Positions 62,346-64,000 of a stretch of DNA of 64,000 nt are shown piece by piece (within the stretch, counting starts at the first letter, position 1; the number at the start of each line of letters is the position of its first letter). Origin of the DNA: Haliotis asinina (taxonomy: Eukaryota; Mollusca; Gastropoda; Lepetellida; Haliotidae); the NCBI RefSeq assembly GCF_037392515.1, contig NC_090291.1:31234001-31298000 (forward strand), read 5' to 3'. Position numbers and translations under genes: made by a program. Below the pieces are notes generated by a model. The model made no database searches, had not been told where the DNA came from, and saw only the letters and a list, made by a program, of their open reading frames with translations.

Positions 62346-64000
62346 TCCTGTCTTTATATACGAGTGAAACTGTAAGAGTGTAATGGTTCTGACATCAGAG
62401 CATCAGTTTCAGACGGAGTACACTGAAATGGGACACGCTTGTTTTATTTCACTTCAGAATAGAAATACAGCGTCGCGAAGAAGATGTGAACTACAGACAA
62501 TATACGAAGAATTTAAGATCGCACCCATACTTTTATAATGTTCTCCGTCGGATTACAGCTCCCGTACGTGAATTTTATAATATACCGAGGATTTCATCCA
62601 TTCGTCACCACTTGCCCCCTTCCGTAACCTCCAAGAAGGCTTATCCCGGAAAAATCACGAATTGGTCACAAGTGGGATTTCATCCATACTCTTTCAATAG
62701 TATAATACATGTAACGAATAACTGCCTCTCGTTGGAAACATTTTGAATGTGCAGGCATTTTATGGCATAAGTAAATGTGTAGAATGATACAAAGTCAAGT
62801 AGCTGGTGTTTTCGATATGTTTTATTTAATCAAGCGTGTAGCAGGTCTATCTCTGATAAATCATCTGCTTTCCATTTTGATTACAACGGACATAGATGTC
62901 AGATAGGGACATTTTACGCATGTTTCCTGAGGTACTTTGAACGTTTGCCTGAAACAAAATTGAAGGTCAGTGTCCTTGCAAATGTTTTCGCTCTGTTTGC
63001 CAGATGGGTTTGATGAAGTGTGGGTCCCCAATCTTCATTGACACACGTTTCATATGTTTGTACTATTTAGGCCAGGTGAAGAAAGTTCTTTGCTCGAAAA
63101 TTCTAAAGTTCGGTGTTTCTCAACAGTCTCGTCAACCGTGACGTCCTTCTTTTCATCAACCCTCTGCGACAAGTACCTTGCATTTTCCCCCGCAAGACAA
63201 ATCCATACTCAGTTTTTAAACCATAGATTACGCATATTTTGAAGTAAAATACTGGTATTTAACTGTATGTTTTCAGAAAATCCAGATAATGACACTGCAT
63301 CTCTCCTGTGGGCATAGAAAGTTGACACCAACATTGCTCTCGATTGTTTCACCCAATCCACTTCACACTTTGGCAACCAACATTAGCATGGCTTTCCACC
63401 AAATCGACTTCAGATTTTACAGTCATGTATAAATTAGATGGATAGTGTATTCTTTTGATGGGTATCCAGCATGTCAACTTAATGGAGTAACCCAACAAAT
63501 GTTTTGTTATGAAAATTTATTTTTGAAGACATATAAATTGAAGTTCAAATTTAATAACCACATGGAAATACGCACCAATCTGCATTCTTTACAGATTCAG
63601 TTTACTCCAGGCAAATAATCTACTTCATGATCATTCATTGACTACAAATCTGAGACTAATTCATCAGGACTTGTTCAAAACCTTTGGAACCGGGATTATG
63701 TAAAGACACAGTTGGTATAAATGAATCACGTATTCTTGGCTTTGGTATCTCTAAATTCCAATCTTACACTCTAATACAGTAACACCTGTAAGAGAGATCT
63801 GACATCTCCAAGAGCTGTAGTATCTGGTGGACATTTTCTTATCATCTTCTCAAATTCAAAGCTTCTAAATTCTCATTATGAGAGAGCAAATCATTTCAAC
63901 TAGCATTCCTGATTCATGTAAAAATGAATTGAAACAGACAGTTCTGAAAGTCAACATAAAAGCAAAGTCATTTAATATGTCAGTGAAAATAAAGTTACAT
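62346..64000. other. Right end of window, nothing recognised
   Basis: 1.65 kb without the common SINEs. An 86-codon + frame at 62486 (RQYTKNLRSHPYF ...) and a 62-codon frame at 63054 have no recognisable domain. An AATAAA occurs at 63989. Could be a long UTR or intron; not shown. Confidence 0.35.

Overview
The window is eukaryotic nuclear DNA, most likely from a marine gastropod and probably an abalone (Haliotis). The main reason is dozens of tRNA-derived SINE copies whose 3' ends read GGCGTAAAAC(C/T)AAACTCACTCACTCA; I recognise this repeat style from abalone sequence, but I ran no search. Background DNA is AT-rich with introns, microsatellites and minisatellites. Nothing bacterial, no rRNA, no convincing functional tRNA and no CRISPR array is present.

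Host genes are sparse. On the + strand, the last two coding exons of a divergent galectin-type lectin domain lie at 4572-4773 and 8221-8340, separated by a repeat-filled 3.4 kb intron. On the - strand, a two-exon gene (26846-25367 and 20068-19659) encodes a protein of about 629 residues. It has thirteen copies of a 17-residue Pro/Glu/Tyr/Ser repeat, then seven membrane segments resembling proline-rich transmembrane proteins 3/4. Its 5.3 kb intron also holds repeats.

The most striking object is a complete, apparently intact DIRS-type tyrosine-recombinase retrotransposon at 52891-59176. It has inverted terminal repeats, an internal complementary region that exactly matches both outer ends, a gag-like ORF with a cysteine-rich N-terminus, an RT-RNase H-methyltransferase-like ORF, and a tyrosine recombinase ORF with R...HxxR...Y. 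It is much richer in G+C than its surroundings. The gag/RT junction looks like a +1 shift at AAG-TGA-C, and the gag/recombinase frame stays open for about 4.9 kb except for that one TGA.

Other mobile DNA: the 3' part of a Ty3/gypsy Pol with one catalytic Asp changed to His (1-1662) and its LTR-like downstream region; a 5'-truncated L2/CR1-like LINE (42358-43250); a broken Tc1/mariner transposase fragment (43871-44200); Penelope-like remnants (3265-3355, 20624-21069, 59853-60345); a pair of opposite-facing mariner-like non-autonomous elements (28638-29155, 34616-35133); a foldback element (6988-7484); and clustered small MITEs (14817-15460). Three SINE-like families, called here A (tRNA-headed), B and C, share related 3' tails. 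Several copies have perfect target-site duplications.

Tandem repeats are abundant: a 52-bp array of about 18 copies in the galectin intron, a self-inverted CCTACGTAGG array, 32-, 27-, 38- and 23-bp arrays, and four old decayed arrays (about 33.0-33.6, 43.6-44.4, 45.4-46.5 and 49.0-49.8 kb) into which other elements have inserted. The remaining long stretches are described individually; most show no recognisable gene.
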